A DNA stretch of 24,818 bases from an uncultured Eubacteriales bacterium. Lineage in GTDB: Bacteria > Bacillota > Clostridia > Oscillospirales > Oscillospiraceae. Shown here piece after piece: positions 1-7,277 of this stretch. The DNA is taken from assembly GCA_900544295.1 (NCBI GenBank), contig UQUO01000029.1, positions 1 to 24,818 of the forward strand, in the 5' to 3' direction. The position numbers were made by a program, and so were the translations under genes. The stretch's first letter is position 1. The number at the start of each line of letters is the position of its first letter. Below the pieces are notes generated by a model. That model had not been told where the DNA came from. It worked only from the letters and a program-made list of their open reading frames with translations, and made no database searches.

Positions 1-301
1 GTCTTATTATATCACTTCTGGCAGTATCGCGCCTACTTTTCTGTGCGGTATTGCCCTAAGCAAGTATGGAGAAGCCAGAACAATCTCAAGCATACAACTG
101 TTGTCTAACGAGAAAAGGGAGCCAATGACTACAGCCACCTATGCAAGAGCGAATCTCGGACTAGTGCAATGCCATTAACAAAACAAAGAAAACGTTCGGT
201 TTCCCAGCCGACCGCCTGGTCCGGATGCAAGAAACCTTTGAGGATTTCAAAAATTTCAAAAAGGAAGCCCTAAGGTGGAAAAATCTTGGTTAAAAGTAAA
301 A

Positions 302-331
302 ATCCAGCCCTGATGAGTTTCGGGGCTGGAT
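302..331 (-). terminator. Rho-independent terminator (minus direction)
   Basis: A perfect 9-bp stem (302-310 with 323-331) encloses a 12-nt loop. Read on the minus strand, it is followed by TTTTTACTTTTA, while the plus side has no T-tract. It therefore terminates minus-strand transcription, such as any transcript running out of the truncated XRE gene at 424-552. Confidence 0.75.
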
Positions 332-403
332 CTTGAAAAAAGTATGATCTTTCGTCTCAGCGTAAGCGTATGATTATGAGTACAAAAGAAATATGTAAGC
401 GTG

Positions 404-420
404 GATTGTCCATGACAATC
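404..420. repeat. Small perfect inverted repeat at the composition junction
   Basis: GATTGTC and GACAATC are separated by CAT. The repeat lies immediately beyond the stop codon of the truncated XRE gene, where the sequence changes from GC-rich to AT-richer. It could be an element end, an operator or chance. An 8-bp direct repeat GTAAGCGT (362-369 and 395-402) lies beside it. Confidence 0.35.
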
Positions 421-423
421 TCT

Positions 424-552
424 TTAACTTTGGGAAACACCCGTCTCCCACTTCGACACGGCCTGGCGCGAGACGCCGAGGCGCCCGGCCAGCTCCTCCT
501 GCGAGAGGCCCGCGCGCTTTCTGCAATAGAGTATCTTTTCGGGGAGCTTCAT
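424..552 (-). pseudogene. Truncated XRE-family helix-turn-helix regulator
   Basis: The 42-residue product is the start of a Cro/C1-type DNA-binding domain: [14 protein letters not shown], then [13 protein letters not shown]. Proteins of this type normally continue past the WETG motif with the last helices of the domain and a dimerisation region. Here the frame stops four residues later, where the base composition changes. The ATG at 552 is preceded by AGGAGG at 9 nt, and a good promoter lies upstream, so the 5' end looks intact and only the 3' part is lost. A short functional HTH peptide cannot be excluded, but a 3' truncation by insertion or deletion is the simpler reading. It is divergent from fhs. 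Confidence 0.65.
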
Positions 553-582
553 GCTTCCATACCTCCTGTGAGTTGTGCTCCG

Positions 583-611
583 AGTATAGCATCCCCGGGG
601 CCGCGGAGCAA
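583..611 (-). promoter_or_regulatory. Promoter of the truncated XRE gene
   Basis: Read on the minus strand: TTGCTC (606-611), a 17-bp spacer, then TATACT (583-588) preceded by TG, an extended -10. It places a transcript start about 20-25 nt before the ribosome binding site of the gene at 552. Confidence 0.6.
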
Positions 612-663
612 GCAACCGGGGGCTGGAAATGCCGCAACCGGCGGTTGCATCCCCGCGCGGAGC

Positions 664-691
664 TTTACAAATGCGCGCGGTATGGTAAAAT
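664..691 (+). promoter_or_regulatory. Promoter of fhs
   Basis: TTTACA (664-669), a 16-bp spacer and TAAAAT (686-691) with an upstream TGG (extended -10). The gene's ATG follows at 723 behind a GAGGTG ribosome binding site. Confidence 0.6.
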
Positions 692-722
692 AAAAGGGAT
701 TTTTGACTTAAAGAGGTGCGCC

Positions 723-2384
723 ATGACCGATATCGAGATCGCCCAGTCCGCAAGGCCCCTGCCCATAACCGAGGTCGCCGCGAAGGCCGGCATAGACGAG
801 CGCTTCGTCGAGTGCTACGGCCGGACCAAGGCGAAGATAGACCCCGCCCTGCTCTCCGGCCCGGGGGAGGACGGCAGGCTCATCCTTGTGACCGCCATAA
901 ACCCCACGCCCGCGGGCGAGGGCAAGACCACCACCACCGTCGGCCTCGCAGACGCGCTGCGGAAGCTCGGCCGCCGCTCCATCGTAGCGCTGCGGGAGCC
1001 CTCGCTCGGCCCCGTCTTCGGCATCAAGGGCGGCGCGGCCGGCGGCGGCTACGCCCAGGTCATACCCATGGAGGACATAAACCTCCACTTCACCGGCGAC
1101 TTCCACGCCATCGGCGCGGCGAACAACCTCCTGGCCGCGATGCTGGATAACCACATCTACCAGGGCAACAGCCTGAACATCGACCCCCGGCGCATCACCT
1201 GGCGCCGCGCCGTGGACATGAACGACCGCCAGCTGCGCTTCATAACGGACGGCCTCGGCGGGCGCGTGAACGGCGTGCCGCGCGAGGACGGCTTCGACAT
1301 CACCGTCGCGAGCGAGGTCATGGCCGTCCTCTGCCTGGCCTCGGGCATATCGGACCTCAAGGCGCGCCTTGCGCGCATCGTCGTGGGCTACACCTACGAC
1401 GAAAAGCCCGTCACGGCGGGGCAGCTCGGCGCGGCGGGGGCCATGGCGGCGCTGCTCCGGGACGCCATAAAGCCGAACCTGGTCCAGACCCTGGAGGGCA
1501 CGCCCGCCTTCGTCCACGGCGGACCCTTTGCGAACATCGCCCACGGCTGCAACAGCGTCACGGCCACGCGCATGGCGCTGCGGCTGGGCGAGTACGCCGT
1601 CACCGAGGCCGGCTTCGGCGCGGACCTGGGCGCGGAGAAGTTTTTCGACATCAAGTGCCGCATGTCCGGCCTGCGGCCCTCGGCCGTGGTCGTCGTGGCG
1701 ACGGTGCGCGCCCTCAAGCACCACGGCGGCGCAGCGAAGGGCGAGCTGGGCTCGGAGGACCTCGAGGCGCTCGAGCGCGGCCTGCCGAACCTCCTGCGGC
1801 ATGTTGACAACATCAGGAGGGTCTACGGCCTGCCCTGCGTCGTGGCCATCAACCGCTTCCCGACGGACACGGAGGCGGAGCTCTCCCTGGTCGAGCGCCG
1901 CTGCCGGGAGCTGGGCGTGAACGTTGCGCTCTCGGAGGTCTGGGCGAGGGGCGGCGAGGGCGGCATCGAGCTCGCGCGCGAGGTCGTGAGGCTCTGCGAG
2001 GAGCCGAATGACTTCCGCTTCGCCTACCCGGACGAGCTGGGCATCCGGGAAAAGATAGAGGCCGTGGCAAAGCGCGTCTACCGCGCGGGCGAGGTCGCCT
2101 TCACCGGCGGCGCGGAAAAGGAGCTCCGCCAGCTCGAAGCCCTGGGCTTCGGGGCCCTGCCCGTCTGCATGGCCAAGACGCAGTACTCCTTCTCGGACGA
2201 CCCGGCGAAGCTGGGCGCGCCGGAGGGCTTCACGCTGACGGTGCGCAGGCTCAAGGTCTCCGCAGGCGCGGGCTTCATCGTGGCCCTGACGGGCGATATA
2301 ATGACCATGCCCGGCCTGCCCAAGTCCCCCGCCGCCGAGCGCATAGACGTGGACGAAACGGGACGCATCTCCGGGCTCTTCTGA
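723..2384 (+). CDS. fhs: Formate--tetrahydrofolate ligase
   Basis: The enzyme joins formate to tetrahydrofolate using ATP, giving 10-formyl-THF for purine synthesis, formyl-methionine or the methyl branch of the Wood-Ljungdahl pathway. It is cytosolic and usually tetrameric. The 553-residue product matches the usual length of about 555. The ATP loop [12 protein letters not shown] sits at residues 61-72. The family signature follows at about 91-130: [19 protein letters not shown], then the [11 protein letters not shown] segment. The start is the ATG at 723, since GAGGTG lies 4 nt upstream. A longer frame exists upstream but crosses the promoter. The gene stands alone, closed by a bidirectional terminator. 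No other one-carbon gene is in the window, so the pathway it serves here cannot be decided. Confidence 0.97.
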   Translation: MTDIEIAQSARPLPITEVAAKAGIDERFVECYGRTKAKIDPALLSGPGEDGRLILVTAINPTPAGEGKTTTTVGLADALRKLGRRSIVALREPSLGPVFGIKGGAAGGGYAQVIPMEDINLHFTGDFHAIGAANNLLAAMLDNHIYQGNSLNIDPRRITWRRAVDMNDRQLRFITDGLGGRVNGVPREDGFDITVASEVMAVLCLASGISDLKARLARIVVGYTYDEKPVTAGQLGAAGAMAALLRDAIKPNLVQTLEGTPAFVHGGPFANIAHGCNSVTATRMALRLGEYAVTEAGFGADLGAEKFFDIKCRMSGLRPSAVVVVATVRALKHHGGAAKGELGSEDLEALERGLPNLLRHVDNIRRVYGLPCVVAINRFPTDTEAELSLVERRCRELGVNVALSEVWARGGEGGIELAREVVRLCEEPNDFRFAYPDELGIREKIEAVAKRVYRAGEVAFTGGAEKELRQLEALGFGALPVCMAKTQYSFSDDPAKLGAPEGFTLTVRRLKVSAGAGFIVALTGDIMTMPGLPKSPAAERIDVDETGRISGLF

Positions 2385-2400
2385 AAACCTAAAAAACAAT

Positions 2401-2430
2401 ACCGCCGCCCTTTTCGGGGCGGCGGTTTTT
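2401..2430. terminator. Bidirectional terminator between fhs and the reductase gene
   Basis: A 10-bp stem (2401-2410 with 2417-2426) is followed by TTTTT on the plus strand. On the minus strand, an A-rich stretch just left of it (about 2386-2396) supplies a second T-tract. It separates two convergent genes. Confidence 0.85.
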
Positions 2431-2438
2431 GCGTATTC

Positions 2439-3632
2439 TCAGCCGGGGAAGATCTCCAGCTCCACGTCGGAGCGCGGGAAGCTGGCGCAGGGGTGGAGCC
2501 AGCCGAACTTGAGGTCCGCGCCCCGGCGGCCGTCGGCGCGCTCCGGCACGAAGACCTCGCCGGACACCAGCCGCGCGTGGCACCAGCCGCACTCGCCGCT
2601 GCGGCAGTGCGTGGGGGCCTTGATGCCCGCGCGTTCTATGGCCCATTCCAGGCTCTCGTTCGCGAGGCAGTCTATGGTGCGGCGGTAGCCGTGGATGTCC
2701 AGGGTCAGCTTGTACTTGACTTTCGCGGGCTCGGACATTATGCAGTCGCCCGAGAGCTCGCGGCGGATGCGGCGGCGGGGCAGTGAGAGCTTTTGCAGCT
2801 CCCGCTCCTCGTAGTCGTACATCGCCTGCGGGCCGCACATGAACACCGAGTAATCGCCCTCCGGCGCGTACTTGCGCACCAGCTCCGCCGTGAGGAAGCC
2901 GTGCTCATAGCCCTCGCGCTCCTCGTCACTGAGGACGTGGACCACCTTCACGCGGCCGCCCGAGCGCGCGGCGACGGCGTCGAGCTCCTCGCGCAGGAGT
3001 ATGCCCTCGGCCGTCCGGCTGCCGTAGAGGATGGTGAGCTCAAAGTCCTCTATGCCGTCCGCTATGGCCTCGGCCATGGAGAAGAAGGGCGTGATGCCGC
3101 TGCCGCCCGCGAGGGCCACGACGGTTTTGGCGTCGCGGATGCGGTCGTAGTAGAAGTCGCCCAGGGGGCCGGAGAGCTCCACGGCGTCGCCCTCTTTCCA
3201 GTTTTCAAGTATCCACTTCGAGGCGTAGCCCGGCTCGGTGCGTTTTATGGTGAGCACATAGCTCGTGCCGTCCTCGCCCAGCGCGGAGCCGGGGCCGGAG
3301 CGGATGGTGTAGGGCTTCGAGAGCACCGTGCCGCCTATGTTGAGCCCTACGCTGACGTACTGGCTGGCGCGGAAGAAGGCGAGGCTCTTCGTGCCGCGCG
3401 CCTCGTCCGGCACGAGGGTGAAGCTCTTGGCGTCCCGGTGCTCGTCCACGCGGGCGATTTTTGCGTACTGCGCCTCGGGGTGCAGGCTCTTGGCCAGGCG
3501 GTTGGCGTTATATTCCGAGACGGGCGGGCTGTCCGGGGCCGCGGCGATGCGCTTGTTGCGCACGGAGACCATGGAGAGGAAGCCCGAAAGCGGTATTTTC
3601 CTTATAGGGGCGCGGTCATAGCTGTATTTCAT
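2439..3632 (-). CDS. NAD(P)H flavoreductase with C-terminal 2Fe-2S ferredoxin domain
   Basis: This 397-residue protein should carry electrons from NAD(P)H through a flavin to a plant-type 2Fe-2S cluster. After an N-terminal stretch of about 55 residues comes a ferredoxin-reductase-type flavin barrel (about 56-165, with KPYTIRS at 106-112). Next is a nucleotide-binding half with GGSGITP (176-182), YGSRT and CGPQAM (266-271). The C-terminal domain has cluster ligands Cys343, Cys348, Cys351 (C-x4-C-x2-C) and Cys382. The ATG at 3632 lies one base after the stop of the upstream flavoprotein gene, with AAGGAGGG just inside that gene, so the two are co-transcribed and probably translationally coupled. 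The arrangement resembles oxygenase reductases (for example phenol hydroxylase reductases). No oxygenase is nearby, so the likely partner is the flavoprotein upstream. Confidence 0.9.
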   Translation of the reverse strand: MKYSYDRAPIRKIPLSGFLSMVSVRNKRIAAAPDSPPVSEYNANRLAKSLHPEAQYAKIARVDEHRDAKSFTLVPDEARGTKSLAFFRASQYVSVGLNIGGTVLSKPYTIRSGPGSALGEDGTSYVLTIKRTEPGYASKWILENWKEGDAVELSGPLGDFYYDRIRDAKTVVALAGGSGITPFFSMAEAIADGIEDFELTILYGSRTAEGILLREELDAVAARSGGRVKVVHVLSDEEREGYEHGFLTAELVRKYAPEGDYSVFMCGPQAMYDYEERELQKLSLPRRRIRRELSGDCIMSEPAKVKYKLTLDIHGYRRTIDCLANESLEWAIERAGIKAPTHCRSGECGWCHARLVSGEVFVPERADGRRGADLKFGWLHPCASFPRSDVELEIFPG

Positions 3633-3633
3633 C

Positions 3634-5163
3634 CTAGCGGCCCTCCTTCATGTCCTTGAGCGTATATCTCGCGGCCTCCGCGCCGGAGAGATAGGCCTGG
3701 CTGTAGCCGTCCATGTTCGTGCCGTGGCCGCCGCAGAAGCGCAGGCCCTTTATCGTGTAGTCCAGTTTTTCGCAGGACATGACGCGCGGGAACATGCCGT
3801 CCCACATCTCGCTGGCGTAGCCGTAGACGTCGCCCTGGGGCGTGCCGATGTAGCGCGCGAAGGTCACGGGGCTCGCCGTGACTATCTCCTCTATGTGGCT
3901 GCGTATATCGACCTTGAACCACTTTTCAAAGTGGTCTATCGTCTCCTCGGCGATCTTCGTCTTCAGCTCGAAGTATTCGCGCTCCGACACGCCGGCGAAG
4001 GCGTCGGCCGAGTAGAACTTCGAAAACGAGAGGATGCAGGTGCCCGGGGGCGAGCAGTCGGGTATGGCGCGGTTCAGGCAGGTGACGCAGTAGGTCTTGT
4101 GCGTCTCGATGGAGGCCGAGGTCTCGTACTGCCTGAGCGTGTCGCCCGTGTCGCGCACGAAGGTGTCGTAGCCCTCGATGCCGAGCTCGTCCGCCGTGGC
4201 GTCGAGGCCGAGGTAGATGGTGAAGCAGTTCTGGGCGAGTTTTCTGGCGTTGCAGGCGCGGCGGTCGCGCTCCGGCACCTCGGCGGGGTCCACCATCTTC
4301 GAGAACACCACCGTCGGCATGAGGTTCGAGACCACGCGCTCGCAGGCGATGTGCGTCCCGTCCTTGAGCGTGACGCCCTGTACCTTATTGTCCTTCACGT
4401 CGATCTTCGCGACCTCGGTGTTGTACCAGATGTCGCCGCCCAGCTCCCGGATGCGCCTGTCGAAGGCCAGGGCTATCTCGTGGCTGCGCATTTTGCAGAT
4501 ATAGGGCTTGAAATTGAGGTACATCCTGAACATCTGCGCGTAGACGGCGAAGCTCATCTTGGTGGAGTCCACGCCGACGTAGTCCCAGTAGCTCTCGTAG
4601 ATATGCCTCGCCTTCTTCGGCACGCCGAGCTTTATGAGCATCTCGTCCGTCGGCACGGATACGCAGCGCATGAGGTCGGCCCATTTCAGGAGCATGGGCA
4701 GCTTGGGCGGGTCGTTGTTGTACTTGTAGAGCCAGTCCACCCCATCGCCTATCATCCGCGTGAGCTCCATGAGGTTCTCCATGGAGGCGCGGCAGCCCGG
4801 CACGGCCTTTTCCATCGCGTCGAGGAAGCCCTGCTCGTCCGCGGGTATGGTCACGTCGTAGCCCTCTTCCGGCTCGGTGCTTATGGAGCGGAAGGCCTCG
4901 TCCACCGGCACCCACTCCACGTCGAGCCCCAGCTCGTCCAGCAGCTCGCGCACATGCCCGCCCTGGCCAGGTTCGCCCATCTGGCAAAGCTCGTGCAGCG
5001 CGGATTCAAACTCGAACCTTCCCCTGCGGAAGCTCGTGGCGCAGCCGCCGGGCAGGTTGTGCTTTTCAAGCAGCAGCACCCGCTTTCCCGCCTTCGCCAG
5101 GCAGGCCGCGGCGGCCAGGCCGCCGTTGCCGGCGCCGACCACCACAACGTCGTATTTTTGCAT
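3634..5163 (-). CDS. FAD-dependent oxidoreductase of the CrtI / retinol-saturase family
   Basis: This 509-residue flavoprotein belongs to the phytoene-desaturase-like family (COG1233 type), whose members oxidise, isomerise or saturate C=C bonds in isoprenoid or other lipophilic substrates. The dinucleotide-binding motif GAGNGG is at residues 10-15, then the LLEK strand end and PGGCATSF (38-45). The C-terminal FAD motif begins with RFCGGHGTNMDGYSQA (about 475-490). There is no signal peptide. The start is the ATG at 5163, with AAGGAGGG upstream; an open frame extends to 5256 but crosses the promoter. It is the first gene of an operon with a ferredoxin-type reductase and is divergent from a GntR/FCD regulator. 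No phytoene synthase or other carotenoid gene is present, so carotenoid desaturation is doubtful. With a dedicated NAD(P)H reductase beside it, a reductive role is more likely. The substrate is unknown. Confidence 0.85.
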   Translation of the reverse strand: MQKYDVVVVGAGNGGLAAAACLAKAGKRVLLLEKHNLPGGCATSFRRGRFEFESALHELCQMGEPGQGGHVRELLDELGLDVEWVPVDEAFRSISTEPEEGYDVTIPADEQGFLDAMEKAVPGCRASMENLMELTRMIGDGVDWLYKYNNDPPKLPMLLKWADLMRCVSVPTDEMLIKLGVPKKARHIYESYWDYVGVDSTKMSFAVYAQMFRMYLNFKPYICKMRSHEIALAFDRRIRELGGDIWYNTEVAKIDVKDNKVQGVTLKDGTHIACERVVSNLMPTVVFSKMVDPAEVPERDRRACNARKLAQNCFTIYLGLDATADELGIEGYDTFVRDTGDTLRQYETSASIETHKTYCVTCLNRAIPDCSPPGTCILSFSKFYSADAFAGVSEREYFELKTKIAEETIDHFEKWFKVDIRSHIEEIVTASPVTFARYIGTPQGDVYGYASEMWDGMFPRVMSCEKLDYTIKGLRFCGGHGTNMDGYSQAYLSGAEAARYTLKDMKEGR

Positions 5164-5202
5164 CGCTCGCCCTCCTTCGTTCTCTGGTATGGCCACAACA
5201 GC

Positions 5203-5231
5203 ATTATATACGCCCCCGGGGCTCATTTCAA
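5203..5231 (-). promoter_or_regulatory. Strong promoter of the flavoprotein-reductase operon
   Basis: Read on the minus strand: TTGAAA (5226-5231), a 17-bp spacer, then TATAAT (5203-5208). A GC-rich block containing CCCCCGGGG fills the spacer. The start codon is about 40 nt downstream of the -10. Confidence 0.8.
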
Positions 5232-5238
5232 CCGTTCT

Positions 5239-5256
5239 TTGTGATATTTTGCACAA
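5239..5256. promoter_or_regulatory. Candidate operator for the GntR regulator
   Basis: An inverted repeat TTGTG-N8-CACAA lies between the divergent genes, just upstream of the -35 box of the flavoprotein promoter. Its position and symmetry suit a dimeric GntR/FCD repressor or activator. It is a short repeat, so the assignment is inference. Confidence 0.35.
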
Positions 5257-5334
5257 TTTCGCTCCTGGAAAAGGCCGAGCTTGATTTTGCCGGCATTTCA
5301 GTTTATCCTTGTATCAGAAACAGAGGGATACGGG

Positions 5335-6048
5335 GTGCGTGACATGGCCGGAACAGCGGAATATTCCAAGCGCGAGGGCTTTGTGAGGGAGATAGAGGCG
5401 CAGATACTTTCCGGGAAGCTGAAGCCCGGGGCGCGCCTGGAGGCGGAGCGGGAGCTGGCGCTGCGCTTCGGCCTGAGCCGGAGCAGCGTGAATCTCGGCA
5501 TGCTGGAGCTGGAGCGCAAGGGCTTCGTGCGCATCGTGCCGCGTAAGGGCGCCTTCGTCTCCGACTTCCTGCACGAGGCGACGCCGCAGACCCTTTCGGT
5601 CATCATGGAATACGGCTCCTCGCAGATGGACGAGTCGCTGCTGCACGACCTCATGGACATGCGCGCGCTCATAGAGTGCGAGTGCGCGCGCCTGGCCTGC
5701 CTGAGCGGGCGCGGCCCGGCGGACACGGAGCTGCCCCGGCTCATGGCCGCCATCAGGAGCAGCTCCGGCACGGAGCAGATAGAGGCCATCTGCGACTACC
5801 ACTACCACCTGACGAAGCTCTCGGGCAACGACGTCTACGCCATGACCTTCAAGGCCTTCCACGGCCCCCTGCGCGGCCTGACGTCGGAGCACTACCGCAG
5901 CGCCGCGGAGCGCAAGCGCTCCGTAAAGCTGCACGCGGATTTGACGGCGGCCATAGGCGCCGGGGACGCGGAAGCAGCCTCGCGGCTCGTCGGGGAGATA
6001 ATCATGCGCGCGGACGAGAACCTCTCCGGGAAGAAGCGGCGCCGCTGA
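5335..6048 (+). CDS. GntR-family regulator, FCD subfamily
   Basis: A 237-residue transcription factor. The N-terminal winged helix (about residues 12-80) reads ILSGKLKPGARL, ERELALRFGLSRSSV, then MLELERKGFVRIVPRKGAFV, which is diagnostic for GntR. The C-terminal all-helical ligand domain is of FCD type: LMDMRALIECECARLA, then DYHYHLTKLSGN with histidines typical of the metal site, and a final helix near DAEAASRLV. FCD regulators usually sense small organic acids or related metabolites. AGAGGG lies 7 nt before the GTG at 5335, so I prefer that start; an in-frame ATG follows at 5344. It is divergent from the flavoprotein operon and probably controls it. Direction of control and ligand are unknown. 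Confidence 0.9.
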   Translation: MRDMAGTAEYSKREGFVREIEAQILSGKLKPGARLEAERELALRFGLSRSSVNLGMLELERKGFVRIVPRKGAFVSDFLHEATPQTLSVIMEYGSSQMDESLLHDLMDMRALIECECARLACLSGRGPADTELPRLMAAIRSSSGTEQIEAICDYHYHLTKLSGNDVYAMTFKAFHGPLRGLTSEHYRSAAERKRSVKLHADLTAAIGAGDAEAASRLVGEIIMRADENLSGKKRRR

Positions 6049-6052
6049 ACAC

Positions 6053-6079
6053 AAAAAAACGCCCCTTGGGGCGTTTTTT
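6053..6079 (+). terminator. Terminator after the GntR gene
   Basis: A long A-rich/T-rich-flanked hairpin with ACGCCCC and GGGGCGT stem core and a two-base loop, followed by TTTTTT. It begins five bases after the GntR stop codon. Confidence 0.9.
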
Positions 6080-6100
6080 GCTTTTCAGGGCTCTTGAGGT

Positions 6101-6128
6101 TTGAGGCGCGGCGGCCCCGGGGCATAAT
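6101..6128 (+). promoter_or_regulatory. Possible promoter of spoIIR
   Basis: TTGAGG (6101-6106), a 16-bp spacer and CATAAT (6123-6128) precede the gene by about 20 nt. In Bacillus, spoIIR is read by the forespore factor sigma-F. I see no clear sigma-F pair here, so which sigma factor uses this site is open. Confidence 0.3.
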
Positions 6129-6148
6129 AGCCCCGGAGGTACATAGCC

Positions 6149-6754
6149 ATGAAAAAACAGCTGCTCAAAAACTGGGAAATTTCCCTCCTGCTCGCCCTCT
6201 GCATCACGCTCTGCGCCGGGACCTGGGCCGGGGCGCGCAGCGAGGCGCTCTCGGCCGGGCTCATCCGCCTGCACGTCGTGGCGGCCTCGGACGAGGCGGC
6301 GGAGCAGGAGCTGAAGCTCCGCGTGAGGGACAGCGTCCTGGCCTATCTGGAGCCGCGGCTCCAGGGCGCGCAGAGCGCCGCCGAGGCTGCGGAGCGCATA
6401 GAAGACGAGCTGGACGGCATCCGCGCCGCCGCCGAGGCCGCGGCAGAGGGCCGCGAGGTGGCAGTCACGCTGGGGCGCGAATACTACCCCACCCGGGACT
6501 ACGGCAGTTTCGCCCTGCCCGCGGGACGCTACGAGTCCCTGCGCGTCGTCCTGGGCGAGGGGGAGGGGCACAACTGGTGGTGCGTCGTCTTCCCGCCGCT
6601 CTGCCTTTCCGCAGCCGAGGCGCAGGAGGCCCTTGAGACCCTGGGCGGGGACAGCGCGCAGCTGCTCGCCCCGGCGGAGGACGGCGGCGTCGTGTTCAGG
6701 TTCCGCCTGCTTGAGCTCTGGGGCGAGCTCATGGAGTATCTGGGTCTCGACTGA
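6149..6754 (+). CDS. spoIIR: Stage II sporulation protein R
   Basis: SpoIIR is made in the forespore, is exported, and signals the mother-cell protease SpoIIGA to cleave pro-sigma-E. The 201-residue product has a membrane/signal segment at about residues 9-27 (ISLLLALCITLCAG). It also has the two hallmark motifs: IRLHVVAASD (39-48, followed by a region ending in LKLRVRDSVLAYL), and GHNWWCVVFPPLC in the middle to C-terminal half. GGAGGT lies upstream of the ATG. It is a single gene whose end overlaps the convergent acetyltransferase gene by 26 bp. Its presence is the best evidence that the organism belongs to a sporulating lineage. Confidence 0.95.
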   Translation: MKKQLLKNWEISLLLALCITLCAGTWAGARSEALSAGLIRLHVVAASDEAAEQELKLRVRDSVLAYLEPRLQGAQSAAEAAERIEDELDGIRAAAEAAAEGREVAVTLGREYYPTRDYGSFALPAGRYESLRVVLGEGEGHNWWCVVFPPLCLSAAEAQEALETLGGDSAQLLAPAEDGGVVFRFRLLELWGELMEYLGLD

Positions 6755-7277
6755 GCTCCTCCGCGCGCACGGAAAAGATGGTGTGCGGCATATCCATACC
6801 GTAATAGTGCTTATTGAGCCCGCCGCGCGGCGTCATGCCGTTCCGGCGGGCGACGTTTTCGGAGGCCGTGTTCCCCACGCGGATGATGGAGAACACCTCC
6901 CGCGCGCCGAGTTTCGAAAAGGCGTGGTCCCGGCAGGCCCGCGCGGCCTCGGCGGCGTAGCCCCTGTGCCAGTAGGCGCGGTTGAAGATGTAGCCCACCT
7001 CCAGCACGCGGCCGAAGTCGCCGGCCTCCTGCCAGGTGAGCCCGCACTGGCCTATAAGCGCTCCCGTGGCCTTGAGGATGACCGCCCAGAGGCCGAAGCC
7101 GTCCGCGGCGTAGCGGTCAAGCTGCTTTTGCAGCCAGGCGCGGGCCTCGGCCTCGGAGAAGGCGTGCTCGTAGGCGTACATGGTTTCCGCGTCCCGGAGC
7201 ATGAGGCAGAGGCCGTCGTAGTCCCCAAGCCCGAACTCGCGCAGGGCGAGGCGGGGCGTTTCAAGTATCAGTGCCAT
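6729..7277 (-). CDS. GNAT-family N-acetyltransferase (RimJ/RimL-like)
   Basis: A 182-residue acetyl-CoA-dependent acetyltransferase of the RimJ/RimL type. It opens with LETPRLALREF, characteristic of the group. It has the core strand segment GALIGQCGLTW, then EVGYIFNRAYWHRGYAAEAA, where the RGYAAEA part forms the acetyl-CoA loop, then IRVGNTASENVARRNGM. The acceptor may be a protein N-terminus, an amino sugar or a small amine; the sequence does not say. The ATG at 7277 overlaps the end of the lipoprotein gene by 10 nt, so translation is probably coupled. The 3' end overlaps spoIIR by 26 bp in antisense. Confidence 0.9.
   Translation of the reverse strand: MALILETPRLALREFGLGDYDGLCLMLRDAETMYAYEHAFSEAEARAWLQKQLDRYAADGFGLWAVILKATGALIGQCGLTWQEAGDFGRVLEVGYIFNRAYWHRGYAAEAARACRDHAFSKLGAREVFSIIRVGNTASENVARRNGMTPRGGLNKHYYGMDMPHTIFSVRAEELSRDPDTP

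Larger units (their letters stand above)
1..423. other. AT-richer segment without a confident gene
   Basis: This stretch is about 43% G+C by hand count, against clearly GC-rich coding DNA everywhere else. One frame stays open from the window edge (base 2) to a stop at 176-178, which would be the last 58 residues of a plus-strand protein. A second frame is open from 165 to 293 and ends in an FEDFKNFKKEA-like tail. I do not recognise either, and neither has a convincing ribosome binding site. The composition and the broken XRE gene next to it suggest acquired or degraded mobile DNA. I found no inverted-repeat ends or transposase core that would prove it. Confidence 0.4.

Noticed and set aside
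424..753. Longer XRE protein starting inside fhs
   Set aside because: The extra N-terminal residues are shadow sequence; AGGAGG and the promoter fix the start at 552.
708..2399. Long open frame antisense to fhs
   Set aside because: It mirrors a clear fhs gene, has a low-complexity Arg/Ala/Gly/His-rich product and no ribosome binding site; a GC-rich codon artefact.
3634..5163. Carotenoid phytoene desaturase
   Set aside because: The family match is real, but no phytoene synthase or other carotenoid gene is near and the partner is a reductase, so I kept only the family-level call.
3724..5244. Long open frame antisense to the CrtI-like gene
   Set aside because: Same artefact; the product is rich in Val, His, Arg and Gly without any domain, while the opposite strand has intact FAD motifs.
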